NCBI GenBank assembly: GCA_030524035.1
Contig: JAUNHG010000005.1
Span: 18,111 to 82,110 of the forward strand
DNA from: Kocuria sp.
GTDB lineage: Bacteria; Actinomycetota; Actinomycetes; Actinomycetales; Micrococcaceae
Reading direction: 5' to 3'
DNA length: 64,000 bases
In this document: in pieces, positions 27,017 to 35,682 of the stretch
Layout: every line of letters begins with the position of its first letter
How positions within the stretch are numbered: position 1 is the stretch's first letter
The notes under the pieces: generated by a model
Database searches by the model: none
Seen by the model: only the letters and a program-made list of their open reading frames with translations
What the model was told of the DNA's origin: nothing
Translations under genes and position numbers: made by a program

Positions 27017-28540
27017 TTACAAAAATAGGGGCATGCCAAGAAGCGGCCAGATCAAAAATGAAAATAGTATAACGAGAATTGCATTCGTGGGGCCTAAAAC
27101 AATGGAGAGCCGGAGCAGGTCTTTTTGGCGAAAAGTCGAAACATTCTTAATGTCCGAGAATATCGCCACTGGTTTTGCGGAGCTGGTTAAAGTGTGACAA
27201 AAGCCGGCGGCGGCTGTCGAAGCAAAGGCGGCGGCTGTGGGGTCAACTCCGACACCTGGGGATAGCGCAATAATGATCGGGATAAGCACAGCTGATCTTG
27301 CAGAGCGTGACTGGATGACGAGATGCGCAGCAGTCGAAATAATGACTACCAGAACAACAAATAACTTAGGGGCCACATCGCCTGCTATCAGAACTGAACT
27401 TAATATTTGGCGAGCTAACCAGTCAGCCGCCCCGGAATTTACTAAACCTGCACCAAGTGTAAGAGTCGAAGCCATGAATACAAGAAGCGACCAAGGAACG
27501 GACTTCAATGCTTTAGATAAATTTACTGCGCCCCAACGTGGATTCGCAGTGAGCAATGCGCCGATAAGTCCAACTACTGCTGGGTTTAATCCATGTAGTG
27601 ACTCAGAGCACCAAAGGATAACTACGACCGCAACTAATAGTGCTGAGCGAGTTTGTGCGGTAGTTAAAGGACCACTAATTGGCACAGAAATATTTCTTTG
27701 TAGATCATCTAAAGTAATTTTTACAGGTAATTTTCGATCGTTTTTCGCTGTAAACATTCTTATAATTATCTCCGCGCTTATGTGCGACGAAACTAAAGCA
27801 AGTGGTAGCCCTAATATTAGCCAAGAAGCTACATCGAAACTTGATTGCCCTGCTGATGAAAGAATTTGTGATGTGATGAGATGGGCCCCAGCCCCCAAGT
27901 AAGACCCTACTGCAGAAAGTAAAATTACAGAAGGAAACAGTAAGGAGAACGCCAGGACGACACGTTGTTGTTCGCGGAAAACCGCAGCTAAAGCTAAAAA
28001 TATTGGCAATGTCAGAGCTGCTCTACCGGAAGTCGATGGAACCGCAAATGCTGTAACTACTAAAAATAGGGTTACCAAGTGAAGTAATTGGTGGATAGAT
28101 GTTGCTCCTGTCATGACATAGCCAGCAATCCGTGCGGCGAGTCCCGACGCGGTGACACCTGCAGCTATGATAAACGCCGATAGTATGAGCCAGATGGTAT
28201 CTTCACCGAGAGAAGAGAAAAGTTCAACATCATCGATCACCCCCATCGCGATAAGTAAGATCGCAGCCCCCAGGGCTATATATGTGTCATCTAATCGAGA
28301 AAATATCCATAGAAACACCGCAGAGGCAAATACAACCAGAGTTAAAGCGCCGGAAGAATTTAATCCAGAGTTTGAAACAGCCCAAAAACACCAGAATGCG
28401 AAAATTGATAACAGAGCAAGCGATATTAGAAAGGGAATCCTTTGGTAAGAAACCCACCCTTTTTTTACTTCCCTGTCATGTAGCCTTAACGGTACAGTTG
28501 ACCACTGCGACTGCGGTGTAGGATCAACATCCTTCATCAT
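27017..28540 (-). CDS. SLC13/DASS-type anion permease
   Basis: 507-residue integral membrane protein with roughly eleven to thirteen hydrophobic helices, of the SLC13/divalent-anion or ArsB-like ion-transporter type. Typical elements are SAFIIAAGVTASGLAARIAGYV, VPSTSGRAALTLPIFLAL in the first half, and the matching second-half QSRSARSAVLIPIIIAL and TSSAKPVAIFSD. GGGAGA precedes the ATG. The coding sequence is AT-rich for this genome: the 60-base row at 27661 has 17 G+C. It follows the histidine-kinase-like gene after 58 bases and precedes glycerate kinase. Substrate is unknown; glycerate or a related hydroxyacid is inferred. Confidence 0.75.
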   Translation of the reverse strand: MMKDVDPTPQSQWSTVPLRLHDREVKKGWVSYQRIPFLISLALLSIFAFWCFWAVSNSGLNSSGALTLVVFASAVFLWIFSRLDDTYIALGAAILLIAMGVIDDVELFSSLGEDTIWLILSAFIIAAGVTASGLAARIAGYVMTGATSIHQLLHLVTLFLVVTAFAVPSTSGRAALTLPIFLALAAVFREQQRVVLAFSLLFPSVILLSAVGSYLGAGAHLITSQILSSAGQSSFDVASWLILGLPLALVSSHISAEIIIRMFTAKNDRKLPVKITLDDLQRNISVPISGPLTTAQTRSALLVAVVVILWCSESLHGLNPAVVGLIGALLTANPRWGAVNLSKALKSVPWSLLVFMASTLTLGAGLVNSGAADWLARQILSSVLIAGDVAPKLFVVLVVIISTAAHLVIQSRSARSAVLIPIIIALSPGVGVDPTAAAFASTAAAGFCHTLTSSAKPVAIFSDIKNVSTFRQKDLLRLSIVLGPTNAILVILFSFLIWPLLGMPLFL

Positions 28541-28598
28541 AGTAATCTCCCGTAATTTTAGCTAGATATTGCGTGTGGAAGTGCTACCGGTCCGAACC

Positions 28599-30089
28599 TT
28601 AGGAATCTTTGCTTTCTTTGAAGGGGATGTCTAAGCCAATGGCAGCTATTCCTGTATGATTCTCCGTGGCCCAAAGGCTGCCATGATGAGCATTAACTAT
28701 TCTCTCAATAGTGGAAATCCCTAAAGTAAGATTGAAAGGTAATTTGTTGCCATGGTTGTTTTTATCTGGCAGGGTTGCGCAGTTGATAATTTCCTCCACC
28801 GTCCACTCTTGGATAAATTCCCCCTGATAATTTATGGCTATCCGAAGAACTTTTCCACGAATGACTGAACCTCCATCATGCTTAACTGCGCTATCTGTGT
28901 AGGTGCCCCCTCCAGCGGAGTCCTTTGAATTAAGGATCTCAGCATCTACTACGATTTCATCGAGGTGTTTACTATGATCGGTGAGAATTTTGATGAGTTG
29001 TACAAACGCTAATCTAATGGCCTCAGGGTCAATTTCCGCATAAATATCTGGTGTACTTCTGATTGATATTTTATGCGAAAATCCCTCTTTTGACATTTTG
29101 TTAATGGATTCGCTGAGTAATTTATCGATTGAGGTATTCGCAAGTTTTAAGTTGCTGGAAGTTCTGTATTTTTGTAACTTAGACAAGCGTCTAGATGTTT
29201 GATCCAAAATGAGCAAGGGTGATTTTTCCTCTTGCTGTCCTTTGGGTGGGTTGCTTGAAGAAAAACTGTGCCTGCTACTTATAGAACTCATGGCATCAGG
29301 GATGGATTCTTTGAGAAAATAAATCTCGGTCCCCTGTATGTATTCGATTCTGTCAAGCATCGAATTGATTGACTCTGCGGCTCGCGTGGTGTCATCGTCA
29401 CCTTCTATGGGTATGCGTTTAGAAAGATCGTCTCCCTGAATTTTTTCCACTGAATTCTTTATTTTATTTATAGGTCTTAAAATTTTGCCTGCAACAAGCC
29501 AGGCGATGGCTGCTGTGAGGATCAGGCCACCCACGGCAACGGATAGCAATATAAATGTCTGCTGATTGACTTCTTCTTCCCCTGGACCAGTGAATTCCAA
29601 AACAATAAGAGCTACGCCGTTATCTGACGTATAGCGACCCCACCGCATGGGCCCATGCTCAGTCTCATCGATCCCTGATGTATCTGAGGAGGTCAGTAGC
29701 TGTTGGAGTTTTTGTTCATCACGGGCAATCAACTCGCCGGCGTCGTTAGAAGCATTGTCCAAGAAAATTACTTCATCACCGAAATGCCCAATCAAGGTTT
29801 CGTTAGTGGTCGGTGTTTGTCGTGATAAATATGTTTCTATTAAGTCTATCTCTGACGCGTTGGATGCTGTTCCTGGGTCAAACTCTTGGTTTGCAAATAT
29901 TTGGAACTCTTCAATTTCCTGAACTATGGCATCGTTGGCAGCTTGATTGACTTGCCCTAGGAGAATGGATCTGACGGAAATAATAGTGGCTAGCATTGTA
30001 ATTGCGGTAGCCAAAACTATCCATCCTACTATCCGCCACCTCGCTGAGGCCTGTGCTTCTAGAGATTTTGTATGCTTCTCATTTTTCAT
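28599..30089 (-). CDS. Degenerate histidine-kinase-like membrane sensor
   Basis: 496 residues with the layout of a sensor kinase: membrane helix 1 (residues about 18-41), an external sensor region (42-177), helix 2 (178-200) and a clear HAMP domain (201-250, GKILRPINKIKNSVEKIQ and IPIEGDDDTTRAAESINSML). Where actinobacterial kinases have FxxDASHELRTPL the protein has FLKESIPDAMSSI, with Pro264 at the phosphoacceptor His position. The N-box Asn and the D-box are not recognisable; only a remnant of the last glycine motif (TLGISTIERIVNAHHGS) remains. The frame is intact, so this looks like a pseudokinase, not a decaying gene. No response regulator is adjacent. GAGGA precedes the start. AT-rich (18 G+C in the 60-base row at 29041). 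Confidence 0.75.
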   Translation of the reverse strand: MKNEKHTKSLEAQASARWRIVGWIVLATAITMLATIISVRSILLGQVNQAANDAIVQEIEEFQIFANQEFDPGTASNASEIDLIETYLSRQTPTTNETLIGHFGDEVIFLDNASNDAGELIARDEQKLQQLLTSSDTSGIDETEHGPMRWGRYTSDNGVALIVLEFTGPGEEEVNQQTFILLSVAVGGLILTAAIAWLVAGKILRPINKIKNSVEKIQGDDLSKRIPIEGDDDTTRAAESINSMLDRIEYIQGTEIYFLKESIPDAMSSISSRHSFSSSNPPKGQQEEKSPLLILDQTSRRLSKLQKYRTSSNLKLANTSIDKLLSESINKMSKEGFSHKISIRSTPDIYAEIDPEAIRLAFVQLIKILTDHSKHLDEIVVDAEILNSKDSAGGGTYTDSAVKHDGGSVIRGKVLRIAINYQGEFIQEWTVEEIINCATLPDKNNHGNKLPFNLTLGISTIERIVNAHHGSLWATENHTGIAAIGLDIPFKESKDS

Positions 30090-30370
30090 TCATCATCCTC
30101 GAATTCTATGAATTCGTCGTCTGTGCTCACTCTTTCTGGAGCTACAGAAGCGGTTGACCCTTTTTGGGGTTCTTGCAGCGGCTGTGGCTTTGGTGAGGTA
30201 TTTACTTCCCCTGGTTGTTGTGGTGTGACTGTTTCCACTTCGACCCGTGACACGGCCGGACTTGCAGGAAGCTCTGGAGGTTCTGTTGTGCGGGCCAGTT
30301 GCTGTGTGCTCAACGTCGTTAAAACAGGAACGCCCATCATCGCTATGAGGAACAAAATCCGCTTGATCAT
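30086..30370 (-). CDS. Small exported or membrane-anchored Pro-rich protein
   Basis: 94 residues: a hydrophobic N-terminus (KRILFLIAMMGVPVLTTL) acting as signal or anchor, then a Pro/Glu/Thr/Val-rich low-complexity region ending in an acidic tail (EFIEFEDDE). No cysteine or known domain. It overlaps the degenerate sensor gene by ATGA, so the two are almost surely translated together, which suggests a partner or ligand-facing accessory protein (inference). It is first in the operon with sensor, permease and glycerate kinase. The 182-base spacer to the divergent GNAT gene is AT-rich without a clear operator. Confidence 0.55.
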   Translation of the reverse strand: MIKRILFLIAMMGVPVLTTLSTQQLARTTEPPELPASPAVSRVEVETVTPQQPGEVNTSPKPQPLQEPQKGSTASVAPERVSTDDEFIEFEDDE

Positions 30371-30552
30371 AGCCTGGGAGTAAAACCAATCATTATGAAA
30401 GCTAGATGAGATCTGGTTGCATGCTAGGGGTTAAGGCCCTGTGCTGCTGAGAAATGTTAGGAAATGATGTGAAACATGAATGAAGATACATCGATGCGTC
30501 CGTAATTCAAATTTTCTGCAGTTCAACAGGATTAGACCCGTAGGATCACGCT

Positions 30553-31017
30553 ATGAGTGACGTGCAGACTTTCATCCTCACGGCGCAGCAGATGACCGCC
30601 GTCCAGATGCAAAAAATCCTGCAACTGCGGGTGGGCGTATTCGTCGCGGAACAAGGCATCGTGTGCCAGGAAGTTGATGCAGCTGACCGTGCTTCCACTA
30701 CGGAACACATCTGGTGTGAAGTTAACGATCAGGTGCTTTCTGTGCTCAGACTGCTGTTAGACGGACCTGTGGTCAGAATTGGCCGGGTGGCAACAGCCGC
30801 TGATCACAGGCGTCGTGGGCATTCCGAACGATTGATGTGGATGGCGTTGAAGCGTGCCCACAACACCGGCCGCCCTGTGGAAATTCATGCTCAGGCGTAC
30901 TTAGAAAACTGGTATGAAAAATTTGGGTTTCACCGTGTTGGCGCCAATTTTTTGGAAGAAGGTGTTGAGCACTTGCTCATGACGTGGGATGGCCGTCTAC
31001 CGGATGCCCAAACGTGA
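30553..31017 (+). CDS. GNAT acetyltransferase, ElaA-like
   Basis: 154-residue GNAT-fold protein with the ElaA pattern: LQLRVGVFVAEQGIVCQEVDAAD near the start, RIGRVATAADHRRRGHSERLM as the acetyl-CoA binding loop (R/Q-x-x-G-x-G/A region) and IHAQAYLENWYEKFGFHRVG near the end. Substrate unknown. TAGGAT before the ATG is a weak ribosome binding site. It is monocistronic, divergent from the sensor operon and separated from the PGRP-like gene by a terminator hairpin. Confidence 0.85.
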   Translation: MSDVQTFILTAQQMTAVQMQKILQLRVGVFVAEQGIVCQEVDAADRASTTEHIWCEVNDQVLSVLRLLLDGPVVRIGRVATAADHRRRGHSERLMWMALKRAHNTGRPVEIHAQAYLENWYEKFGFHRVGANFLEEGVEHLLMTWDGRLPDAQT

Positions 31018-31031
31018 ATACGGCAGGGTGA

Positions 31032-31065
31032 GGGGGTGCCACCTCTGGCCAGAGATGACACCCCC
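31032..31065. terminator. Hairpin between convergent GNAT and PGRP-like genes
   Basis: GGGGGTG (31032-31038) pairs with CACCCCC (31059-31065), and CTCTGG/CCAGAG pair inside, giving a long GC-rich stem in either direction. There is no long T run. Confidence 0.5.
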
Positions 31066-31095
31066 CGTTCTGGTGTCCGGCAGAGGCCGACTACC

Positions 31096-32250
31096 TCAGC
31101 GCCCGGACTTGAGCGCGTCCCATACGGCAGCGGAAACCACGCCGTCGTCGACTACGCCAATCCGGCGTTGGTAGGCGATCACCGCAGACTCAGTAGCGGA
31201 GTTATAGAAACCAAACGGGGGCAGGCCGGCAGTCATTCGGGCATTCAGTGCCCGCTGCAGCGTTACCACATCAGCTCCGGAGGAGCCGCGCTGCAGTTGG
31301 GTGTTGCTGGCGGCTCCGGCTTCCAGCGCGGTCCAGGTCGCGGTATCCACGCGGGATGACTGTGCTACGGAGGTGTCTTTCTGGAATGCTCTGACGGCGG
31401 TGATCGTGGATGCCATGACGGTGGTGTCCGTGGTGCCGGGGTCAAAACCACGGGCACGTAACAGCTCGTGGAGCCGCCCTACGGCGTCGCCTTCGGACCC
31501 CAAGCTCAAAGTGGGGTAGAAGTCGGAGCCGGGACCTGATGGCGGAGAGCTGACCAGGGATACTCGGACGGCACCAGCCGTCAAGCTGCGTGTGATATCC
31601 ACCTGCAGCATTTCCAACAGTTGGTTCCAGTGGGCATCAGCAACCGCACCGCCATTGATGTTCAAAGGAGTGCGGACGTTCCCCGGAGCAATGCCGTACT
31701 GCTGGCACAGATAAGCACTGATATGCACCAGGTTGGAATACATGGCCTGTGTGGGCCACGCACTGCTGTAATTTCCCTCCACGAGCACTGTCACCACTTG
31801 TGTGTTGTGTCCACTGATCAGTGCACCTTCCACGAAGGAATTGCCGCTGGCAGCGGCCGCAATAGTGCCGTGGCGGCCCTCCATGACATGCCCTCCACGG
31901 GTTACCAAAGCGTGATGGGTGGAGTCTGGCTGACCCTGTGCGAAGGCAGATTCCTGTGCAGCACGTGCAGTGTTACGGGAATCTTCTGGTGAGTAGGCAT
32001 TTGTGTTTTCCGTCCACGTCTGGTCCACCACCAGGTACGTAGGACGGTAGTTGTGGGTGACCAGATTGCCGTGTGGCGTCTGTGCTCCCCAGGATCCTGT
32101 GCTCACCAACGATGACGGCGCTGCTAGCCCTGCACCCCAACTTGGCGCGGCTGTCGCGGTGCCCAAAGCCGCGATGCCTCCCAGGATGGCGGTGCCCCGC
32201 AAGAGGGCTCGGCGGTCGAATGATGGCGTTGGTGTGTGACGTGATTTCAC
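31096..32250 (-). CDS. Secreted PGRP/amidase-like protein with two peptidoglycan-binding repeats, zinc site missing
   Basis: 384 residues. A Tat-like signal (FDRRALLRGTAILGG) is followed by a PGRP/amidase-2-like domain (about 48-225) and two PG_binding_1 repeats (about 245-310 and 318-382, SLGSEGDAVGRLHELL and RGSSGADVVTLQRALN). The amidase fold is recognisable by VTRGGHVMEGR and GHNTQVVTVLVEGNY. The usual IxxHHT strand reads YLVVDQTW (residues 72-79), and the later zinc His and Cys region reads RTPLNINGG, so all three zinc ligands appear lost. It probably binds rather than cuts peptidoglycan. The GTG at 32250 has AGGGGGA eight bases before it. Confidence 0.75.
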   Translation of the reverse strand: MKSRHTPTPSFDRRALLRGTAILGGIAALGTATAAPSWGAGLAAPSSLVSTGSWGAQTPHGNLVTHNYRPTYLVVDQTWTENTNAYSPEDSRNTARAAQESAFAQGQPDSTHHALVTRGGHVMEGRHGTIAAAASGNSFVEGALISGHNTQVVTVLVEGNYSSAWPTQAMYSNLVHISAYLCQQYGIAPGNVRTPLNINGGAVADAHWNQLLEMLQVDITRSLTAGAVRVSLVSSPPSGPGSDFYPTLSLGSEGDAVGRLHELLRARGFDPGTTDTTVMASTITAVRAFQKDTSVAQSSRVDTATWTALEAGAASNTQLQRGSSGADVVTLQRALNARMTAGLPPFGFYNSATESAVIAYQRRIGVVDDGVVSAAVWDALKSGR

Positions 32251-32442
32251 TGAATTTCCCCCTGACAGACATGGTGTTCTGTGTATTGCCGGTGGCGTGA
32301 GTGCGCCTCCGGTGCCGAAGACAAAGTCGGCACCCCATCATGTCTAGTCGCTGGAAATTCTATGTGACGTGTATTGACGCGCTATTGGGGACGGGTTCGG
32401 CCAATGTGTCTACGTCGGTGATAGCTGGCCGCTTAACAAGTT

Positions 32443-32489
32443 GCATCAGGGTGCCAAACTCCTTGACAAAGACTCTGACACCCTGATGC
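32443..32489. terminator. Long hairpin in the 305-base gap between two secreted-protein genes
   Basis: GCATCAGGGTG (32443-32453) pairs perfectly with CACCCTGATGC (32479-32489) around a 25-base loop. The same gap (32251-32555) holds a second hairpin, GGTGCCGA (32311-32318) with TCGGCACC (32327-32334). A third, ACTACCGC (32537-32544) with GCGGTAGT (32559-32566), overlaps the stop of the 139-residue protein and is its likely terminator. No gene is seen in the gap. Confidence 0.45.
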
Positions 32490-32555
32490 GAGGTTGTGGT
32501 GGCTATGCGCGGGGTCGCACGGCCACCACGTTGTGGACTACCGCAGCTGTGACTG

Positions 32556-32975
32556 TCAGCGGTAGTAGTTACTGATCACTCGGCTGCTTCCCGCGATGCC
32601 GGAGCAAGATGTTGTGACGGTCACCGAATCAGGATTCCGGAAGACTTTGTTCTCAATGGTCCTCTGGGAAAAGTCTTCATAGCTCCGCCAGCCGGTGTGG
32701 CTGAAGACAGCACGGGTTTTGCCGTCAAATTCATCACTCATGACGTGCACTCTGTCGGTGCCGTAATGCGTCCACGCGATGGAAGGAATGTTGGGGTGTG
32801 ACTCCACTCCGCCTGTGTAGCATCCTGTGCTGGTCGACACCCATTCGCTGGCCTCTGGCGTTGCCTGTGCGGGAGCTGCGCCAAGAGCCAGAATGCCTGT
32901 TGCGCCCAGTGCAGTCGCTCCCAGGAGGGTGGTGCCACGAGCCAGCAGACTGCGGAAATTTGTGTTCAGAGACAT
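32556..32975 (-). CDS. Small secreted protein of unknown function with two cysteines
   Basis: 139 residues. A clear signal peptide (GTTLLGATALGATGILALGA then APAQA) leaves a mature chain of about 100 residues with two cysteines, in STGCYTGG and TTSCSGIAG, placed to form one disulfide between its two ends. The middle is Trp/Tyr-rich (IAWTHYGTDRVHVMSDEFDG). No enzyme or binding motif is recognised. AGGAACAG precedes the ATG. It lies downstream of the LuxR-type regulator gene on the same strand, behind two hairpins. Confidence 0.65.
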   Translation of the reverse strand: MSLNTNFRSLLARGTTLLGATALGATGILALGAAPAQATPEASEWVSTSTGCYTGGVESHPNIPSIAWTHYGTDRVHVMSDEFDGKTRAVFSHTGWRSYEDFSQRTIENKVFRNPDSVTVTTSCSGIAGSSRVISNYYR

Positions 32976-33035
32976 GGTGTACTGTTCCTGTTCGTGTAGG
33001 CCCCGATGTTTTTTGGGGCGGGCTTCACGCCGAGC

Positions 33036-33078
33036 GGTCTAACGGGAGATTAGACCGGTCACTCGACATTCGAGTGAC
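33036..33078. terminator. Two tandem hairpins between LuxR-type regulator and secreted protein gene
   Basis: GGTCTAA (33036-33042) pairs with TTAGACC (33050-33056), and GTCACTCGA (33058-33066) pairs with TCGAGTGAC (33070-33078) around a three-base loop. Read on the minus strand they follow the regulator gene by about 100 bases and precede the small secreted gene, so they may terminate the former or form the leader of the latter. Confidence 0.4.
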
Positions 33079-33180
33079 GTGCACCACAATGCCTGAAAAA
33101 CATTCAAATTCATAGAAGTGCAGCGAGCCATTGGCCATAAGTTAGAAAAACCTGGGCTAAGGGAAAGCTCAAACGGTTTT

Positions 33181-33957
33181 CTACCCCAAGCGTGGAACCA
33201 CAAGATCAAGCTCAATGGCTCGGATTAACAGTTGCAAGCGATCGCGAACGCCCAGCTTTTTGCTGGCTCCGGTGAGGTAGGCCTTGACCGACCCCACGGA
33301 TACAAAAAGTGCATCGGCAATTTCTTGGTTGCTTAAACCGCGCGCCAGGTGTTCCAGGGCTTCTAGTTCGTGGTGTTGCAGGCCGTAGGACGTTGCTGCC
33401 GCTGTGTTGTGGGCAATCGCGGTGCGCCCCAGGGCCCGCGCGGCTAGGGCTCGAAGCACGGGAAGATCCACCACTAGGTCTTCTTCTAGGCAGGCAAGTG
33501 AGGCTTCCACGAAGTCCTGACGCTGAGCCTCTTTACTCAAATGTCCACAGGCTCCGGCGCGTAGCGCTGCCATCACCTGGTCGAGATCGTCACCAGAGGA
33601 CAGTGTGAGGATGCGTAGCTGTGGATTGACTGACATGAGTTCTTTAATGGCGTGATACGCCGGATTGGTGACCAAATCGAGGTCTAACACGGCCAAATCA
33701 ACGGGAGCATTGCGTGTCAACATAGTGTCCACGGCCGCCTGAATACTGGAAACCTGTCCCACTAAGGCCAAAACCCGATGATGGTCAGATGTAGGTGAGG
33801 TGTTGTCTTCCGGGGTGATGCAGGATGCAAGCGCATGACCTAAGAGTGTTTGCGCCGTGATGATCAGCACGTGATGACGTAGTGCTGCCGTGGTGGACCC
33901 AGGGGGTTGCGAGCTGTGCGTATCGTATGACTGTAGTGATGACGGATTGGTGTGCAT
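33181..33957 (-). CDS. LuxR/NarL-type response regulator, orphan
   Basis: 258 residues: a receiver-like domain (about 27-165) with the likely phosphorylated aspartate in LAVLDLDLV and the lysine in GHLSKEA, then a LuxR helix-turn-helix (about 190-250; LARGLSNQEIADALFVSVGSVKAYLTG). The first 26 residues are an unusual Ser/His-rich extension. GAGAGG precedes the ATG. No sensor kinase is adjacent, so its partner must lie elsewhere. Targets may include the neighbouring secreted cell-wall proteins, but nothing in the sequence proves it. Confidence 0.8.
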   Translation of the reverse strand: MHTNPSSLQSYDTHSSQPPGSTTAALRHHVLIITAQTLLGHALASCITPEDNTSPTSDHHRVLALVGQVSSIQAAVDTMLTRNAPVDLAVLDLDLVTNPAYHAIKELMSVNPQLRILTLSSGDDLDQVMAALRAGACGHLSKEAQRQDFVEASLACLEEDLVVDLPVLRALAARALGRTAIAHNTAAATSYGLQHHELEALEHLARGLSNQEIADALFVSVGSVKAYLTGASKKLGVRDRLQLLIRAIELDLVVPRLG

Positions 33958-34224
33958 GGCGCCTCTCTGTCAGCTTGTTGACCGCGCGCCACTCACCGCT
34001 GTGGATCCATATTGAAAGTACTGCCCGCCACAGCGGATGACATGGCGGTGGTCGCGACGTACGTCTCCCCAGGCATAAATGTATGCGACCGCAATTAAAT
34101 TGTGGGCCATGTTGCGGTACTTGTCGCTCAAGCGAGGCAATGTTTCACGGTTTTAGGCCGATTCATTCAGCATCATGTATGTTCCCCACGGCCTTGTGCC
34201 CTACGCGTACCCGGCGTCGGGAAT
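33958..34224. other. Gene-free spacer upstream of the LuxR-type regulator
   Basis: No convincing coding frame. It contains the ten-base palindrome GACGTACGTC near 34038 and an imperfect CCGCCA...TGGCGG inverted repeat near 34026-34051, either of which could be regulatory. Nothing else is recognised. Confidence 0.4.
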
Positions 34225-34272
34225 GTTAGCGGCGGCGGTATGGGGGGGTGTGGACTCCGCGCCGCCGCTAAC
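34225..34272. terminator. Strong GC-rich terminator hairpin after the ABC ATPase gene
   Basis: GTTAGCGGCGGCG (34225-34237) pairs perfectly with CGCCGCCGCTAAC (34260-34272). It begins 13 bases past the stop of the minus-strand ATPase gene. There is no clear T run, as is common in actinobacteria. Confidence 0.6.
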
Positions 34273-34284
34273 GGGTCCCGCCAC

Positions 34285-35445
34285 TCAGCTCTTGTTCGGC
34301 AGGCGCTGACCAGATGCAGTGTCGAATAAATGGATTCGACTCTGGGAGGGGGACGCCCAGACGGTGTGGCCGGGTTGAACATGGCTGCGTCCGGCAGTGC
34401 GGATCACGATGGTGTTGATGGCAGGGGGTTCGTCCTCAGAAAAATCGTCTTCAGCTGCAGTGGAGTGAGTGGGGACAACCCGGTTGGCGGCGGTCACCGG
34501 GGCCAATGTGCCATATAAGTAGGCGTCCGCTCCCAGTTCTTCCACCACATCCACGGTGATAGGTATCCCCTGGCCGTCAGGGCCTACCGTGAAGTCCTCG
34601 GGTCGTAATCCCACCGTTACGTCTTGCCCGGTCAGCGCCTTTTGCTGTTGTGCTGTGAGTTCAATTGCGGTGGAACCTAGCTGCAGTACACCATGACTGT
34701 CCGGGGTGGTTCGGAAAAAGTTCATGGCTGGAGAGCCGATAAAACCTGCCACAAACTCGTTCTTGGGGTGGTCATAGAGTGCGGACGGGGTGTCCACCTG
34801 CATCAGAATGCCGTCCTTGAGCACCGCCACGCGGTCCCCCATGGTCATAGCCTCAGTCTGATCGTGGGTGACATACACCGTGGTGACCCCTAGCTTTCGG
34901 GTAAGTGAGGCGATCTGGGTGCGGGTCTGTACGCGTAACTTGGCATCCAGGTTGGATAGCGGCTCATCCATGAGGAATACCTGTGGGGATCGCACAATTG
35001 CTCGTCCCATGGCCACGCGTTGACGTTGACCGCCGGATAGGGCTTTGGGTTTACGGTCCAGGTAGTCCGTGAGGTCCAGAATCTTGGCGGCTTCTTCTAC
35101 TTGACGCCGCCGTTCAGCCGCTGGGATTTTCGCGATCTTGAGGGCAAAGCCCATATTTTCCGCGACAGTCATGTGAGGGTAGAGCGCGTAGTTTTGGAAC
35201 ACCATGGCAATGTCGCGGTCGCGTGGGTCAACATCTGTGACGTCACGCTCGCCAATGCGGATTGCGCCCTGTGTGACCTCTTCTAGCCCGGCGAGCATGC
35301 GCAGTGTGGTGGATTTGCCGCAACCGGAGGGGCCGACAAGGACAAGAAATTCACCATCGGCAATTTCCAGATTGAGATCTGAGACGGAAGGCTTTTCCGC
35401 TCCAGGGTACTGACAAGTCACGTGGTCGTAAGTGACGGTGGCCAT
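34285..35445 (-). CDS. Carbohydrate ABC transporter ATPase (UgpC/MsmK/MalK type)
   Basis: 386 residues. The ABC domain has Walker [10 protein letters not shown] (about 38-46), Q-loop [13 protein letters not shown], signature [14 protein letters not shown], Walker [18 protein letters not shown] and switch THDQTEAM, followed by an OB-fold regulatory domain with GLRPEDF. The open frame extends 103 residues upstream, but the ATG at 35445 gives the family start MATVTYDHV with GAGAAC before it. It stands alone with its own terminator. The galactoside importer at 36.8-40.1 kb lacks an ATPase gene, so this may serve it and other sugar importers, as known for MsmK-type multitask ATPases (inference). 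Confidence 0.9.
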   Translation of the reverse strand: MATVTYDHVTCQYPGAEKPSVSDLNLEIADGEFLVLVGPSGCGKSTTLRMLAGLEEVTQGAIRIGERDVTDVDPRDRDIAMVFQNYALYPHMTVAENMGFALKIAKIPAAERRRQVEEAAKILDLTDYLDRKPKALSGGQRQRVAMGRAIVRSPQVFLMDEPLSNLDAKLRVQTRTQIASLTRKLGVTTVYVTHDQTEAMTMGDRVAVLKDGILMQVDTPSALYDHPKNEFVAGFIGSPAMNFFRTTPDSHGVLQLGSTAIELTAQQQKALTGQDVTVGLRPEDFTVGPDGQGIPITVDVVEELGADAYLYGTLAPVTAANRVVPTHSTAAEDDFSEDEPPAINTIVIRTAGRSHVQPGHTVWASPSQSRIHLFDTASGQRLPNKS

Positions 35446-35618
35446 GGGGTTCTCGCTTTCTTTTCCGGCAGGTACGTGCCGGACGATCCGTTGAAAAGAT
35501 GGTGTGGCGTGTGCCACAAGACTGAGATTACAAGGATAAATGCGCGTCGTGTGCGAAAATGTTAGAAGTTGATTGATGTGACGATGAATGACCCATTGAG
35601 TCGTCAGTATGAGCTGGG

Positions 35619-35634
35619 CCACACTGTGGTGTGG
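35619..35634. repeat. Inverted repeat upstream of ald
   Basis: CCACAC (35619-35624) and GTGTGG (35629-35634) flank four bases, 49 bases before the alanine dehydrogenase start. It could be an operator or a small hairpin. The 237-base spacer to the ATPase gene holds no gene. Confidence 0.3.
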
Positions 35635-35682
35635 AGGGCTTGTGGCTCGGTATGACACGGATTTCGTCACGAAAGGTTCGTT

